This document shows, piece by piece, positions 45,462 through 54,673 of a stretch of DNA of 64,000 bases. The first letter of the stretch is position 1; every line of letters begins with the position of its first letter. The notes under the pieces were generated by a model, which was not told where the DNA came from, searched no databases, and saw nothing but the letters and a program-made list of their open reading frames with translations. The stretch covers positions 1,154,189-1,218,188 of the forward strand of contig NZ_JACIDM010000001.1 of the NCBI RefSeq assembly GCF_014196335.1, read 5' to 3'. The stretch comes from Brevundimonas lenta (GTDB lineage Bacteria > Pseudomonadota > Alphaproteobacteria > Caulobacterales > Caulobacteraceae). The translations under genes were made by a program, and so were the position numbers.

Positions 45462-46256
45462 ATGCCCCGCACCGCCGCCGCTGCCCTGCCGGCCTTGTCC
45501 AATCGCGCCCTGATGATCGGCGGCGCCCTGATGGCCGCCGCAGCCCTGACGGTGGCCGCCCCCGCCGCCCACGCCCAGTCGCAGCCGCAAGGCGGCGCGC
45601 CCCTGACCGTCCAGGCGGTGACCGAGCGTCCGTCGCTGAACCTGTCGGCCTATGGCGAGGTGAAGGTCGTGCCGGACATGGCCACCATCAGCTTCGGCGT
45701 GGTCACCGAGGCGGCCACCGCCGCCGAGGCCATGAGCCAGAACGCCGCACGCATGAACCAGGTCATGGCCGCCCTGCGCCGCGCCGGGATCAGCGAGCGC
45801 GACGTGCAGACCTCGGGCCTGAACCTGTCGGCGCAATACGACTACGTCCAGAACGAGCCGCCGCGTCTGCGGGGCTACCAGGCCAACAACCGCGTCACGG
45901 TGGTGATCAACGACATCAGCAAGGTCGGTTCGACCGCCGACGCCGTGGTCGCCGCCGGGGTCAACCAGATCGACGGCATCGGCTTCGGCCTGAAGGATCC
46001 GTCGGCGGCCGAGAACCAGGCGCGCCAGCTGGCGGTCCGCAATCTGCAGGCCAAGGCGGCGGTCTACGCCCAGGCCCTGGGCGTCGATCTGGGCGGCATC
46101 CGTTCGCTGACCGAAGGCGGCGGCTACAGCCCGCGTCCGCCGATGCCGATGTACGCGCGCGCCGAAATGGCCATGGACGCCGGCAACACCCCGGTCGCCG
46201 CCGGCGAACTGACGGTGCGGATCGATATCACCGGCATCTACGACCTGAACCGCTGA
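45462..46256 (+). CDS. SIMPL-domain (DUF541) secreted protein
   Basis: A 264-residue exported protein of the SIMPL family. The signal peptide ends PAAHAQS. The domain (about 50-264) starts LNLSAYGEVKVVPDMATISFGVVTEA and has ERDVQTSGLNLSAQYDYVQN and NNRVTVVINDISKVG, as in relatives. The C-terminal VAAGELTVRIDITGIYDL is the last strand. Family members are stress-linked periplasmic proteins of unclear function. ATG 45462 fits the signal peptide; the open frame extends upstream to 45342. Confidence 0.88.
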   Translation: MPRTAAAALPALSNRALMIGGALMAAAALTVAAPAAHAQSQPQGGAPLTVQAVTERPSLNLSAYGEVKVVPDMATISFGVVTEAATAAEAMSQNAARMNQVMAALRRAGISERDVQTSGLNLSAQYDYVQNEPPRLRGYQANNRVTVVINDISKVGSTADAVVAAGVNQIDGIGFGLKDPSAAENQARQLAVRNLQAKAAVYAQALGVDLGGIRSLTEGGGYSPRPPMPMYARAEMAMDAGNTPVAAGELTVRIDITGIYDLNR

Positions 46257-46268
46257 GGTTGAGGCAAG

Positions 46269-46299
46269 CGCCCCGGTTCGTTCGCGGACCGGGGCGTTT
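46269..46299 (+). terminator. Rho-independent terminator after the SIMPL gene
   Basis: A 12-bp stem with one mismatch or wobble (46269-46280 with 46285-46296), a UUCG tetraloop (TTCG) and a short T run. It lies between the SIMPL stop and the convergent small membrane-protein gene and may serve both directions. Confidence 0.85.
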
Positions 46300-46575
46300 C
46301 TATTCGGCGTTCCGCGCCAGCATCAGGGTGACGCCGAAATTCAGGCCATAGCAGATGCCCAGCATCGCCAGCGTCGCCACCGGCCCCTCGTTGATGAAGA
46401 ACAACGGCAGGCTCCACGGCAGGGCCAGAATGCGCGCGGGCAGGAAGGTCAGGGCGTCGACCGGCTGACCCAGGAAGGCCAGCCCTGCCGGCGTCGCCAT
46501 CATCAGCGCGACCGCCCCCGCCACCGCGTAGGCGATGAACAGCGTCCACCAGAATGTGCGCACGACACGGCTCAT
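46300..46575 (-). CDS. Small membrane protein of unknown function
   Basis: A 91-residue protein with two hydrophobic segments (about 6-28 and 55-83) on either side of a short loop containing PVDALTFLPARILALPW. No conserved motif that I know. The ATG at 46575 has a GGAGG site; an open frame continues to 46623. It lies upstream of the SIMPL terminator and 86 bases beyond the end of panD on the same strand. Confidence 0.7.
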   Translation of the reverse strand: MSRVVRTFWWTLFIAYAVAGAVALMMATPAGLAFLGQPVDALTFLPARILALPWSLPLFFINEGPVATLAMLGICYGLNFGVTLMLARNAE

Positions 46576-46660
46576 CGCAGGTCCTCCGCCGGGAAGGGGA
46601 GGCCGGAGCTGGGCCGGCGTCAAGCCGTGATGGGTGAGCGGATGGCCGTCGGCCGGTCGA

Positions 46661-47017
46661 TCAGGCGGCGTGCTTGATGTCGTTGTTGTCGTCCAGCAGC
46701 ACCACGGTCGGCGACCACTGACGGGCTTCTTCCTGCGGCAGCTGGCCGTAGGTGACCACGATGACCTTGTCGTTCTTCTGCACCAGCCGGGCCGCGGCGC
46801 CGTTGACGCCGATGACCTTCGAGCCGCGGGGGGCTTCGATGGCGTAGGTTGTGAAGCGAGCGCCGTTGGTGATGTTCAGCACATCCACCTGCTCGTGCGG
46901 GAAGATGCCCGCCGCATCCAGCAGGTCGGCGTCGATGGCGATCGAGCCTTCGTAGTCGAGATCGGCCTGGGTCACCGTGGCGCGGTGAAGTTTGGCCTTC
47001 ATAAGCGTGACCAGCAT
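46661..47017 (-). CDS. panD: Aspartate 1-decarboxylase
   Basis: The 118-residue pro-enzyme makes beta-alanine for pantothenate and CoA. It cleaves itself between Gly24 and Ser25 in DYEGSIAID to form the pyruvoyl group. The numbering of the site equals that of E. coli PanD, which supports the start at 47017. The remaining blocks, [16 protein letters not shown] and [22 protein letters not shown], are typical of the family. Confidence 0.96.
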   Translation of the reverse strand: MLVTLMKAKLHRATVTQADLDYEGSIAIDADLLDAAGIFPHEQVDVLNITNGARFTTYAIEAPRGSKVIGVNGAAARLVQKNDKVIVVTYGQLPQEEARQWSPTVVLLDDNNDIKHAA

Positions 47018-47241
47018 GGGGAGTGCGGTCCGGACATGACGCGGGGCGATCGGCCCCCGCTCGCAGACGGCTCATATAGGGATTTCGGGGGCCGCCATCA
47101 ATCATCTCTGTTGCGGCGCAGCGAACGGTTGTTGCGGCGCGTTCGCCCGTTACGCGACGTTCATTTGACGCGAGGCTTCACCGTTCTATGGTTGCAACCT
47201 GGGCCACCACCGGCCCGCGCTCCCGGACGGCGTCCAACCCT

Positions 47242-49023
47242 ATGAAGCAGTTCTTCCTGACCATGGGCGGCGTGTTCGCCGGTCTGTTCCTGTTCCTCAT
47301 CGTCGTGCCGTTCATCCTGATCTCCATTGCGATCAGCTCGGCCACGTCGCGGGAGCCCGCGCCGGCGCATACGGTGCTGGAACTGGACCTGCGCGAGGGC
47401 CTGACCGACCAGACGCCGACCAATCCGTTCGCCATCTTCGGCGGCGGCGGGCTGTCGACCATGCAGATCGTCGACACCCTGGCCCAGGCCGAGGACGACA
47501 GCCGGGTGAAGGCGCTTCTGATCCGTCTGCCGGAGGCCGGCGTCACGCCCGCCGCCGCCGACGAGATCCGCCAGGCCATTCGCCGCTTCCGCCGCTCGGG
47601 CAAGGTCGTCATCGCCCACAGCCAGGGCTTCCAGCCGGTGGGCACGACTGTCTCCAGCTACATGATCGGCGCCTCGGCGTCGGAGTTGTGGATGCAGAAC
47701 ACCGCCAGCTTCCAGCTGACCGGCTTCTCGGCGGACGCGATCTTCCTGCGCCGCGCTTTCGACAAGTTCGGCGTCGAGGCCGAGTTCGAGCAGCGCTACG
47801 AGTACAAGAACGCCGTCAACGAATACACGCAGAGCGACTTCACCCCCGCCCACCGCGAGGCGATGACGGCGTGGATGACCTCCATCTATGACAGCGCCCT
47901 GGCCAACGCCGCCCAGGACCGCAAGACCACCCTGCCGGCCCTGAAGGCGACCATCGAGGCCGGTCCGTACTCCTCCGGCCAGGCGCTGCAGCGCCGCCTG
48001 ATCGACAAGATCGGTCACGTCGAGGAGGCCGAGAACGAGATCAAGCGTCGCGCCGGCCGCGGCGCCGAGATCATGGACTTCCACGACTACGCCGCTTCGC
48101 AGGGCGAGCGCACCGGCTCGGGCTCTGACGCCATCGCCATCGTCGGCGGCGAGGGTGCGATCATGACCGGCCGCGGCGGCGGCGCCGATCCGTTCGGCAG
48201 CGGCTCGGCGATCATGTCCGACGACACGGCCGAGGCCATCTACGACGCCATCGAGGACAAGTCGGTGAAGGCCATCGTCTTCCGCGTCTCGTCGCCCGGC
48301 GGCTCGCCGGAAGCGTCGGAGCAGATCCTGGCCGCGGTCCGCGCCGCCAAGGCCGCCGGCAAGCCGGTGGTGGTGTCGATGGGCGACTACGCCGCGTCGG
48401 GCGGATACTGGATCAGCTCGGAAGCCAGCTGGATCGTGGCGCAGCCCTCGACCCTGACCGGCTCGATCGGCGTGTTCGGCGGCAAGTTCGTGCTGGCCGA
48501 CGCGCTGGGCCGCTTCGGCGTCGACATGCGCAACCTGACGGTCGGCGGCGAGTACTCGGACGCCTTCTCTCCGTCCTCCAGCTTCACCCCTGCCCAGCGC
48601 GCCGCCTTCGCCGCCCAGATCGACCGCACCTACGAAGAGTTCGTGGCCCGCGTCTCGACCGGCCGCCGTCTTCCGCCGGCCCGCGTGCGCGAGATCGCCC
48701 GCGGCCGCGTCTGGACCGGCGCCCAGGCCCATCGCATCGGCCTGGTCGACCAGTTGGGCGGTCTGGAAGAGGCGCTGGCCAAGGCCAAGCAACTGGCCCG
48801 CATCGACGCCGACGCCAATGTCCGCCTGAAGCGCTATCCGCAGCCGAAGTCGCCGTTCGAGGCCCTGTCGCGCATGTTCGGCGTGTCGGGCGAGGCGGCG
48901 CAGGTTCTGGTGGGCATCGGCGGGGTCATGAACGACCCCGCGGCCGAAGCGACGGTTCGCCGCATCCAGACCGACCGCGCCCGCGCCAGTGGGGCTTCCG
49001 TGCTGGCCGAGCAGCCATATTGA
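47242..49023 (+). CDS. sppA: Signal peptide peptidase SppA, 67K type
   Basis: A 593-residue membrane-bound serine protease that degrades cleaved signal peptides. One membrane helix near residues 5-30, then two tandem ClpP-like halves. The catalytic pair is Lys189 in YEYKNAVNEYT and Ser386 in GDYAASGGYWIS, as in E. coli SppA. VSSPGGSPEASEQI and LTGSIGVFGGKF in the second half are also conserved. ATG 47242 (MKQFFLTMGGVFAGLFLF) is preferred over 47188 because it begins the membrane anchor. Confidence 0.94.
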   Translation: MKQFFLTMGGVFAGLFLFLIVVPFILISIAISSATSREPAPAHTVLELDLREGLTDQTPTNPFAIFGGGGLSTMQIVDTLAQAEDDSRVKALLIRLPEAGVTPAAADEIRQAIRRFRRSGKVVIAHSQGFQPVGTTVSSYMIGASASELWMQNTASFQLTGFSADAIFLRRAFDKFGVEAEFEQRYEYKNAVNEYTQSDFTPAHREAMTAWMTSIYDSALANAAQDRKTTLPALKATIEAGPYSSGQALQRRLIDKIGHVEEAENEIKRRAGRGAEIMDFHDYAASQGERTGSGSDAIAIVGGEGAIMTGRGGGADPFGSGSAIMSDDTAEAIYDAIEDKSVKAIVFRVSSPGGSPEASEQILAAVRAAKAAGKPVVVSMGDYAASGGYWISSEASWIVAQPSTLTGSIGVFGGKFVLADALGRFGVDMRNLTVGGEYSDAFSPSSSFTPAQRAAFAAQIDRTYEEFVARVSTGRRLPPARVREIARGRVWTGAQAHRIGLVDQLGGLEEALAKAKQLARIDADANVRLKRYPQPKSPFEALSRMFGVSGEAAQVLVGIGGVMNDPAAEATVRRIQTDRARASGASVLAEQPY

Positions 49024-49128
49024 GCGGTAGCGGACACCTAGGCGTGAAGGGGTAGTTCATTGACCCTTCATCGCGATGGACCGACATTGGAGCTTCGGCG
49101 TTGTTCGCAGCGCCAGTGAGGTAACGCC

Positions 49129-49449
49129 ATGACCCAGTCCGAACGTCTGATCTTCGGTCCCGCCGCCCGTCGCCCGACCAGCGGACTGCTTGCGCCGGTC
49201 ATGTGGCTTGGCGGCCTGATCGCCACCCTGGTGGCCATGGCCGTCGGCGCCGTACTGGCGGTGGTGACCGCCGCGGCCGTCGCCGTGATCGCCCTGATCG
49301 CCGCCGTGCTGGTCTTCTTCGCCGGCCTCGCCATGCGCGCCCGCCGCACCATGACCGTGCGCAACCGCCGCTCGGACGACGGCGTCATCGAGGCCCGCAA
49401 GGTCGACGGCGCCTGGGTGACCTATGGCTGGGAGCGGCAGGGCCGATAG
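49129..49449 (+). CDS. Small membrane protein of unknown function
   Basis: A 106-residue protein with a single long hydrophobic region, about residues 20-68, likely two membrane helices. It ends in a basic, Arg-rich segment (RARRTMTVRNRRSDD) that should lie in the cytoplasm. No motif that I know. It lies in front of the amidase gene, nine bases before its start, so the two could be coupled. Confidence 0.68.
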   Translation: MTQSERLIFGPAARRPTSGLLAPVMWLGGLIATLVAMAVGAVLAVVTAAAVAVIALIAAVLVFFAGLAMRARRTMTVRNRRSDDGVIEARKVDGAWVTYGWERQGR

Positions 49450-49458
49450 TCCAGAGCC

Positions 49459-50220
49459 GTGCTGAGCGTCAAAGAGGCTCCCTCTCCCAATTTCGATCCG
49501 CGTCGGGGCCCGCCCGACATGCTGGTCCTGCACTACACCGGCATGCAGACGGCGAAGGCCGCCGTGGCGCGTCTGCGGGATCCGGAAGCCAAGGTCTCGG
49601 CCCACTACGTCGTCGACGAGGATGGAGCCATCCTGCGTCTGGTGCCCGAGGAACGGCGCGCCTGGCACGCCGGCCGCGGCGTCTGGCAGGGCGAGACCGA
49701 CTGCAACGCCGCTTCGATCGGCATCGAGATCGTCAATCCGGGCCACGAGTTCGGCTACCGCGACTTCCCCGAAGAGCAGATCGACGCGGTGATCAGCCTG
49801 ATCAGCGACATCCGTACGCGCTGGACCATCCCTGACGCTCGCATCATCGGCCATTCCGACCTCGCCCCCGAGCGCAAGCAGGACCCGGGCGAGCTGTTCC
49901 CGTGGAAGCGGCTGGCCTCGGTCGGCCACGGCCTGTGGTTCGAACCGGCGCACGAGCGGATCGCCGCCCTGGGCGCCCCGCTGGGCGTCGGCGACGAGGG
50001 GCTGGGCGTCATCGTCCTGCGCGCCGGGCTGCACCGGCTGGGCTACGGGCTGAAGCCGGGCGGCGATTACGACGACGAAACGCGTCTGACGGTGGAAGCC
50101 TTCCAGCGCCACTGGCGGCCGGCCAAGGTCGATGGCGTCGCCGACGGCGAAACCCGGGCGACGCTGATGGGCGTGCTGCAACTGGCGACGGCGGAGAGCG
50201 CGACGGGCGTGCTGGCGTAG
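49459..50220 (+). CDS. N-acetylmuramoyl-L-alanine amidase (AmiD-like) with peptidoglycan-binding domain
   Basis: A 253-residue amidase_2 protein that cleaves the bond between muramic acid and the stem peptide. The zinc-binding His25 is in VLHYTGM, a second His lies in AWHAGRGVW, and the final His-Asp set is in IIGHSDLAPERKQDPGE. The peptidoglycan-binding-1 domain covers about residues 190-245 (LHRLGYGLKPG). Starts with GTG 49459. There is no signal peptide in the called frame, so it may be cytoplasmic or a recycling enzyme like AmpD. Confidence 0.9.
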   Translation: MLSVKEAPSPNFDPRRGPPDMLVLHYTGMQTAKAAVARLRDPEAKVSAHYVVDEDGAILRLVPEERRAWHAGRGVWQGETDCNAASIGIEIVNPGHEFGYRDFPEEQIDAVISLISDIRTRWTIPDARIIGHSDLAPERKQDPGELFPWKRLASVGHGLWFEPAHERIAALGAPLGVGDEGLGVIVLRAGLHRLGYGLKPGGDYDDETRLTVEAFQRHWRPAKVDGVADGETRATLMGVLQLATAESATGVLA

Positions 50221-50226
50221 GTTTTT

Positions 50227-50247
50227 CCCTCCCCGTCCCGGGGAGGG
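50227..50247. repeat. Short CCCTCCCCG palindrome
   Basis: A nine-base perfect stem with a three-base loop, seven bases after the amidase stop. It has the same arms as the larger intergenic repeats. No T tract follows it on either strand. Confidence 0.65.
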
Positions 50248-50290
50248 AGAATTTGACGCCGCCCGTCATCGCGCGCACTTAGCCCCCGTC

Positions 50291-50697
50291 AGACGGCCGG
50301 GCGGTCGCGCTTCTACGCTAAAGCTTCGCAGCGCTTGCGCTCCGGAACCTCGGCGAAGGGGCGAGGAAAGTCCGGGCTCCACGGTGAAGAGGCGGCGGGT
50401 AACTCCCGCCCGGGGCGACCCGAGGGATAGCGCCACAGAAAGCAAACCGCCTGCCCTCCGGGGCAGGGAAGGGTGAAAGGGTGGGGTAAGAGCCCACCGC
50501 GTCTCTGGCAACAGCGACGGCATGGCAAGCCCCGCCTGGAGCAAGACCGAATAGGGACGTCGCGCGGTTTCGGCCGCAGGGTTCACCGCCCGAGGCGTCC
50601 GGGTAGGTCGCGAGAACCGTCCAGCAATGGGCGGTCCAGAGGAATGATCGTCGCCGCACTCCGGTGCGGAACAGAACCCGGCTTACAGGCCGTCTGA
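50291..50697 (+). ncRNA. rnpB: RNase P RNA (alphaproteobacterial type A)
   Basis: The catalytic RNA of RNase P. The outermost helix P1 is closed by AGACGGCC (50291-50298) and its complement GGCCGTCT at the 3' end. Universal core sequences are present: GAGGAAAGTCCGGGCTCC near 50364, an ACAGAAA segment near 50434, and CAGAACCCGGCTTAC before the 3' P1 strand. It lies between the amidase gene and mraZ, as in several alphaproteobacteria. Confidence 0.95.
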
Positions 50698-51046
50698 CCT
50701 TCTCTCTCTCTTTTGGGCGCCTAACGCTCGCGACGCGGTCGCTCGCTGCTTGAGGCGCGGGCGGGCGCCGTCGGTCCGGGCGGAGCCTCGCGTGACCGCA
50801 ATCTCCCGTTAACGCCTTGGTCCGGAATGAGGCGCAGAATCGCTCCACAGGCTGTCGATAGGTTGTCTGTTCTCTGTATGTTCCTGTTTTTGCGAGCTTT
50901 GCGGGAGTTCAGATCGTTAATCTTCCCCTTCAATCCCATTGTCCCCCAGTTCGTCCCATGCTATCCCATCAGGGTAGTTGGGGTGCGCCGATTTCGTGGC
51001 GCGGCGGGATATCAGAGGGCGGATCGAAAGGTCCGATTGGGCAGGC
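50698..51046. other. Region between rnpB and mraZ
   Basis: The 349 bases hold a pyrimidine-rich stretch just after rnpB (TTCTCTCTCTCTTTT), then the likely promoter of the dcw cluster near 50860-50900 and the four-box operator at 50934-50968. I see no protein gene. The mraZ start at 51047 has only a weak ribosome site (AGGC just before GTG). Confidence 0.75.
50934..50968. promoter_or_regulatory. Probable MraZ operator: four TGGG boxes at 10-bp spacing
   Basis: On the minus strand the sequence holds TGGGA, TGGGA, TGGGG and TGGGA starting at exact 10-base steps (plus-strand TCCCA at 50934, CCCCA at 50944, TCCCA at 50954 and 50964). E. coli MraZ binds TGGGN direct repeats separated by 5 nt. The site lies 79-113 bases upstream of the mraZ start. 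Confidence 0.7.
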
Positions 51047-51532
51047 GTGTTTCTCTCGACCTATGAGAAACAATTGGACGGCAAGCGCCGCCTGCTGATC
51101 CCGCAGGAATTCCGCACGGCTGATAACGGCGCCGAGCACGGCGTGTTCTGCTTCTTCTCGATCGAGTCCGATTGCCTCGAGGCCGGCGGCGACAAGCTGA
51201 TGGCCGAATACGTCTCGATGATCGAGGAGTTGCCGTTCGGCGACGACCTGCGCACGGCGCTGGAAGAGACCTTCTACGCCGGGCAGCGCCCGCTGGCCTA
51301 TGACGGCGGCGGCCGCATCACCCTGCCGGAACATCTGTGCCAGGACGCCGGCCTGGGCGAGGACGTGGTCATCGTCGGTCTCGGTTCGCGTTTCCAGATC
51401 TGGGACCGCGCCCGCTGGAACGCCCGCCGCGACGAGCGCCGCGCGCTGGCGCGTCAGGCCGTGCGCGAGCGCGGCGAAGCCGGTCGCCGCGCCATGCTGG
51501 CCGGCCGTCGCATCGGCGGGGAGGGCGCATGA
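51047..51532 (+). CDS. mraZ: Transcriptional regulator MraZ
   Basis: A 161-residue protein with two AbrB-like folds that binds DNA as a ring and represses the division cluster. It starts [19 protein letters not shown], matching the family, from GTG 51047; the open frame extends 23 codons upstream. A second fold copy lies near [20 protein letters not shown]. The C-terminal tail is Arg/Ala-rich. Its stop overlaps the rsmH start (ATGA). Confidence 0.93.
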   Translation: MFLSTYEKQLDGKRRLLIPQEFRTADNGAEHGVFCFFSIESDCLEAGGDKLMAEYVSMIEELPFGDDLRTALEETFYAGQRPLAYDGGGRITLPEHLCQDAGLGEDVVIVGLGSRFQIWDRARWNARRDERRALARQAVRERGEAGRRAMLAGRRIGGEGA

Positions 51533-52479
51533 GTCCGCACGCCCCGGTCCTGCTGAATGAAGTGCTGGAAGCGCTGGCCCCGCAGGCCGGCGACGTGATC
51601 ATCGACGCCACCTTCGGCGCCGGCGGCTACACCCGCGCCATCCTGAAGACCGGCGCGACCGTCATCGCCCTGGACCGGGATCCCACCGTCCAGCCGCACG
51701 CCGACGCCGTCGCCAATGACTATCCGCAGACCTTCCGTCTGATCCGTACGCCCTTCTCAGGCCTGGCCGAGGCCTTCGCGCAGTCGGGCGAGGCGAAGCT
51801 GGACGGCGTCGTGTTCGACATCGGCGTGTCGTCGATGCAGCTGGATCAGGCCGAGCGCGGTTTCTCCTTCATGCGCGACGGGCCGCTGGACATGCGCATG
51901 TCCGATGAGGGCGTCACCGCCGCCGACATCGTCAACGCCTGGGACCACGGGCCGATGGCCCATATCTTCAAGCTGTACGGCGACGAGCGTCAGTCGGGCC
52001 GGGTGGCGACCGCCATCCTGCGCCGCCGCGTTGAGCGTCCGTTCGAGCGGACGCTGGATCTGGCCGAGGTCGTGGAGAAGGCGCTGGGCGGCCGCCGCGG
52101 CGCGCCGATCCATCCTGCGACCCGGGTGTTCCAGGCGCTGCGCATCGCCGTCAACGACGAGCTGGGCGAGCTGCGCGCCGGGCTGGAGGCCGCCGAGGCG
52201 ACGCTGGCGCCCGGCGGGCGTCTGGCTGTGGTCACCTTCCACTCGCTGGAAGACCGCATCGTGAAAGCCTTCCTGACTGAACGCACGGGCAATGCTCCGG
52301 GCGGCTCGCGTCACGCCCCGACCGCCGTCGAGACCCGCAAGCCCAGCTTCACCCTGACGTTCAAGGGCGCGCGCGAGGCCGGCGAGGCCGAAACTGTCGG
52401 CAATCCGCGCGCCCGTTCCGCCAAGCTGCGCGCCGCCGTGCGCACCGACGCCGCGCCCTGGGGGAGGATCGCCGCATGA
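51529..52479 (+). CDS. rsmH: 16S rRNA (cytosine-1402 N4)-methyltransferase
   Basis: RsmH, a 316-residue SAM enzyme, methylates C1402 of 16S rRNA. The start [19 protein letters not shown] is typical. The SAM motif is [14 protein letters not shown], followed by [21 protein letters not shown], cut by family spacing, and [16 protein letters not shown] near the end. Its ATG overlaps the mraZ stop and its stop overlaps ftsL, showing operon-wide coupling. Confidence 0.95.
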   Translation: MSPHAPVLLNEVLEALAPQAGDVIIDATFGAGGYTRAILKTGATVIALDRDPTVQPHADAVANDYPQTFRLIRTPFSGLAEAFAQSGEAKLDGVVFDIGVSSMQLDQAERGFSFMRDGPLDMRMSDEGVTAADIVNAWDHGPMAHIFKLYGDERQSGRVATAILRRRVERPFERTLDLAEVVEKALGGRRGAPIHPATRVFQALRIAVNDELGELRAGLEAAEATLAPGGRLAVVTFHSLEDRIVKAFLTERTGNAPGGSRHAPTAVETRKPSFTLTFKGAREAGEAETVGNPRARSAKLRAAVRTDAAPWGRIAA

Positions 52480-52922
52480 GCGCCTCCACCATGGCCCACG
52501 GCGCCGTCCATCGTCTGTTCGCCTGGAAGGTCCGGGGCGTCCGCTGGATCGAGATCATCGGCGTGCTGATGGTCGCGGCCATGATCTTCTCCGTCTACCT
52601 GGCCAAGGCCGCCGCCGCCCGCGAGGGCGCGCAGATTGCGGACCTGGAGCGCCAGATCGGCGAGAACGGCCAGCGCGTCCGCCTGCTGCGCGCCGAAGTC
52701 GCCCGCCTTGAGCAGCCCGGTCGTCTGGAAGCCCTGTCGCGCGGCGCAGGCCTGGGGCCGGTCGACGTGCATCGCCAGGCCACTGAAGCCAGCCTGCCGA
52801 CCCTCGCGCCGGTTCCCGAGCCGAAGGTGATCGTCGCCCCGACCGTTCCGGCCGAAGCTCCCGCCGCTCCGGCCGATGCGACGACCGACGCCGCCGTTCC
52901 CGCTGTGGAGACCGGTCAATGA
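52476..52922 (+). CDS. ftsL: Cell division protein FtsL
   Basis: A 148-residue single-pass division protein. A short N-terminal cytoplasmic part precedes a membrane helix (about 24-45) and a coiled-coil with leucine-zipper spacing, [19 protein letters not shown] and [10 protein letters not shown]. The C-terminal 50 residues are Ala/Pro-rich and may be disordered. It should join FtsB and FtsQ to activate FtsWI. Assigned by position and topology, since FtsL sequences vary widely. Confidence 0.88.
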   Translation: MSASTMAHGAVHRLFAWKVRGVRWIEIIGVLMVAAMIFSVYLAKAAAAREGAQIADLERQIGENGQRVRLLRAEVARLEQPGRLEALSRGAGLGPVDVHRQATEASLPTLAPVPEPKVIVAPTVPAEAPAAPADATTDAAVPAVETGQ

Positions 52923-54673
52923 GCGTGCACGATCCTCACGCCTGGGGCCGCCCCGCGCCGCAGATGCCGCGTCCGGCCTTCACGCCGCGCCGCCTGCTGC
53001 CGTCGTGGCGCTGGCTGGCCGAGGCGATGTGGTGGGTCGAGCATTCGTTCGGCCGCGCCCGCGCCGACGCGCGGCCCGAGGAAGACACCCGCGTCCGCAT
53101 CTTCGTCATCCTGTCGGCCTTCTCGGCGGTGTTCATCTGCCTGGCCCTGGGCGCGGCCCATGCGGCCCTGATGACGCCGAAGGGCGGCGTCGGCTCGGTC
53201 AGCCACCCCAACGCCGTGGTCCGCGCCGACATCGTCGACCGGAACGGCGCGCTGCTGGCCACCAACATCACCCACTACGGCCTGTACATCGATCCGGCCC
53301 AGGTCTGGGACAAGCCGCTGGCCGCCCAGCAGTTGAAGCGCGCCCTGCCGCGCGTCTCGGTCGCCAAGCTGCGCAAGGTCCTGAACGGCGATCGCCGCCT
53401 GATCGTGCTGCCGGGCCTGACCCCGCAGGAGAAGGCCGCCGTACACGCCCTGGCCCTGGGTGGCGTGACCTTCGAGCCGGAAGATCGCCGCGTCTATCCG
53501 CTGGGCGGCTCGGCCTCGCACGTGCTGGGCGTGGCCGACACGGGCGGGCAGGGCGTCTCGGGCGCCGAGCTGGCCTTCAACGAGGACATCCGCGCCGCCG
53601 GCGCCAAGGGCGAGAACTTCCCGCTGTCGATCGATCTGCGCGTCCAGGGCGTGCTGGAGAACGAACTGGCCGCGGCCGCCATGGAGACCCAGGCCAAGGG
53701 CGCCGTGGGCATCATCACCGACGTGCAGACCGGCGAAGTCCTCGGCATGGCCAGCTGGCCGACCAACGAGGACCTGAATCGCGCCGTCTCCGCCCACTAC
53801 GAGATGGGCTCGGTGTTCAAGACCTTCACCGTCGCCGCCGGTCTCGACACCGGCCGGGCGGACATGGACACCAAGTTCGACGCCTCCCAGGCCTTCATGA
53901 TCGGCAACCGCCGCATCACCGACTTCCACGCCACCAACCAGGTGCTGACGCTGGAAGAGGTCTATCTGCACTCGTCCAACATCGGCACCTCGCGCCTGGC
54001 GGTCGAGATGGGTCCGCAGGTGATGCGCGACTACTTCACCCGCTTCGGCCTGCTGGACGCCGCCCCGATTGAACTCCACGAGTCGGCCCGTCCGCGCCGT
54101 CCGCGCAAATGGGACGACTCGACCCTGGCCTCGCTGTCGTTCGGCTACGGCATCATGATCACGCCGCTGCAGATGAGCGCCGCCATGGGCGCCCTGACCA
54201 ACGGCGGGCGTTTCATCCCGCTGTCCCTGCGCAAGGGCGGCCGTCGCGACGTCCAGGCCCGCCAGGTGGTCAGCCCCGAGACCTCGCTGACCCTGCTGGA
54301 CCTGATGCGCCGCAATGTGGTGCGCGGTTCGGGCGGGCGCGCCGAGGCTCCGGGCCTGCGCGTCGGCGGCAAGACCGGTTCGGCCAACAAGCTGGTCAAC
54401 GGCCGCTATGACCCCTCGCATGCCGTGGGCACCTTCGCCGCCGTCTTCCCGGCCGACGGTCCGGTCGACGCGCGCCGCTACTCTATCCTGGTGCTGGTCG
54501 ACGAGCCGGGCACCTATCCGCGCACCGGCGGCTTCGTCGCCGCGCCGGCCGTGGGCCGCATCGCCGACCGCATCGCGCCCTTCCTCGGCGTGGAGCGTCG
54601 CGCCGATCCCTACCGCACCGCCCTGGGCGAACTGGTTCCCCAGTTCGAGGACGTGGAGGGCGACGGCCGATGA
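52919..54673 (+). CDS. ftsI: Penicillin-binding protein 3 (septal transpeptidase)
   Basis: A 584-residue septal transpeptidase that cross-links peptidoglycan at division. One membrane helix lies near residues 60-85. The active site has SVFK with Ser298, an SSN motif after YLHSSNIGTS and the KTG motif with Lys485 in GGKTGSAN. The N-terminal PBP dimerisation part includes VRADIVDRNGALLATN. Its start and stop overlap ftsL and murE by four bases each. Confidence 0.95.
   Translation: MSVHDPHAWGRPAPQMPRPAFTPRRLLPSWRWLAEAMWWVEHSFGRARADARPEEDTRVRIFVILSAFSAVFICLALGAAHAALMTPKGGVGSVSHPNAVVRADIVDRNGALLATNITHYGLYIDPAQVWDKPLAAQQLKRALPRVSVAKLRKVLNGDRRLIVLPGLTPQEKAAVHALALGGVTFEPEDRRVYPLGGSASHVLGVADTGGQGVSGAELAFNEDIRAAGAKGENFPLSIDLRVQGVLENELAAAAMETQAKGAVGIITDVQTGEVLGMASWPTNEDLNRAVSAHYEMGSVFKTFTVAAGLDTGRADMDTKFDASQAFMIGNRRITDFHATNQVLTLEEVYLHSSNIGTSRLAVEMGPQVMRDYFTRFGLLDAAPIELHESARPRRPRKWDDSTLASLSFGYGIMITPLQMSAAMGALTNGGRFIPLSLRKGGRRDVQARQVVSPETSLTLLDLMRRNVVRGSGGRAEAPGLRVGGKTGSANKLVNGRYDPSHAVGTFAAVFPADGPVDARRYSILVLVDEPGTYPRTGGFVAAPAVGRIADRIAPFLGVERRADPYRTALGELVPQFEDVEGDGR

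Noticed and set aside
50227..50247. The palindrome after the amidase gene as a terminator
   Set aside because: No T tract follows the stem on either strand; the same arms occur in other intergenic repeats.
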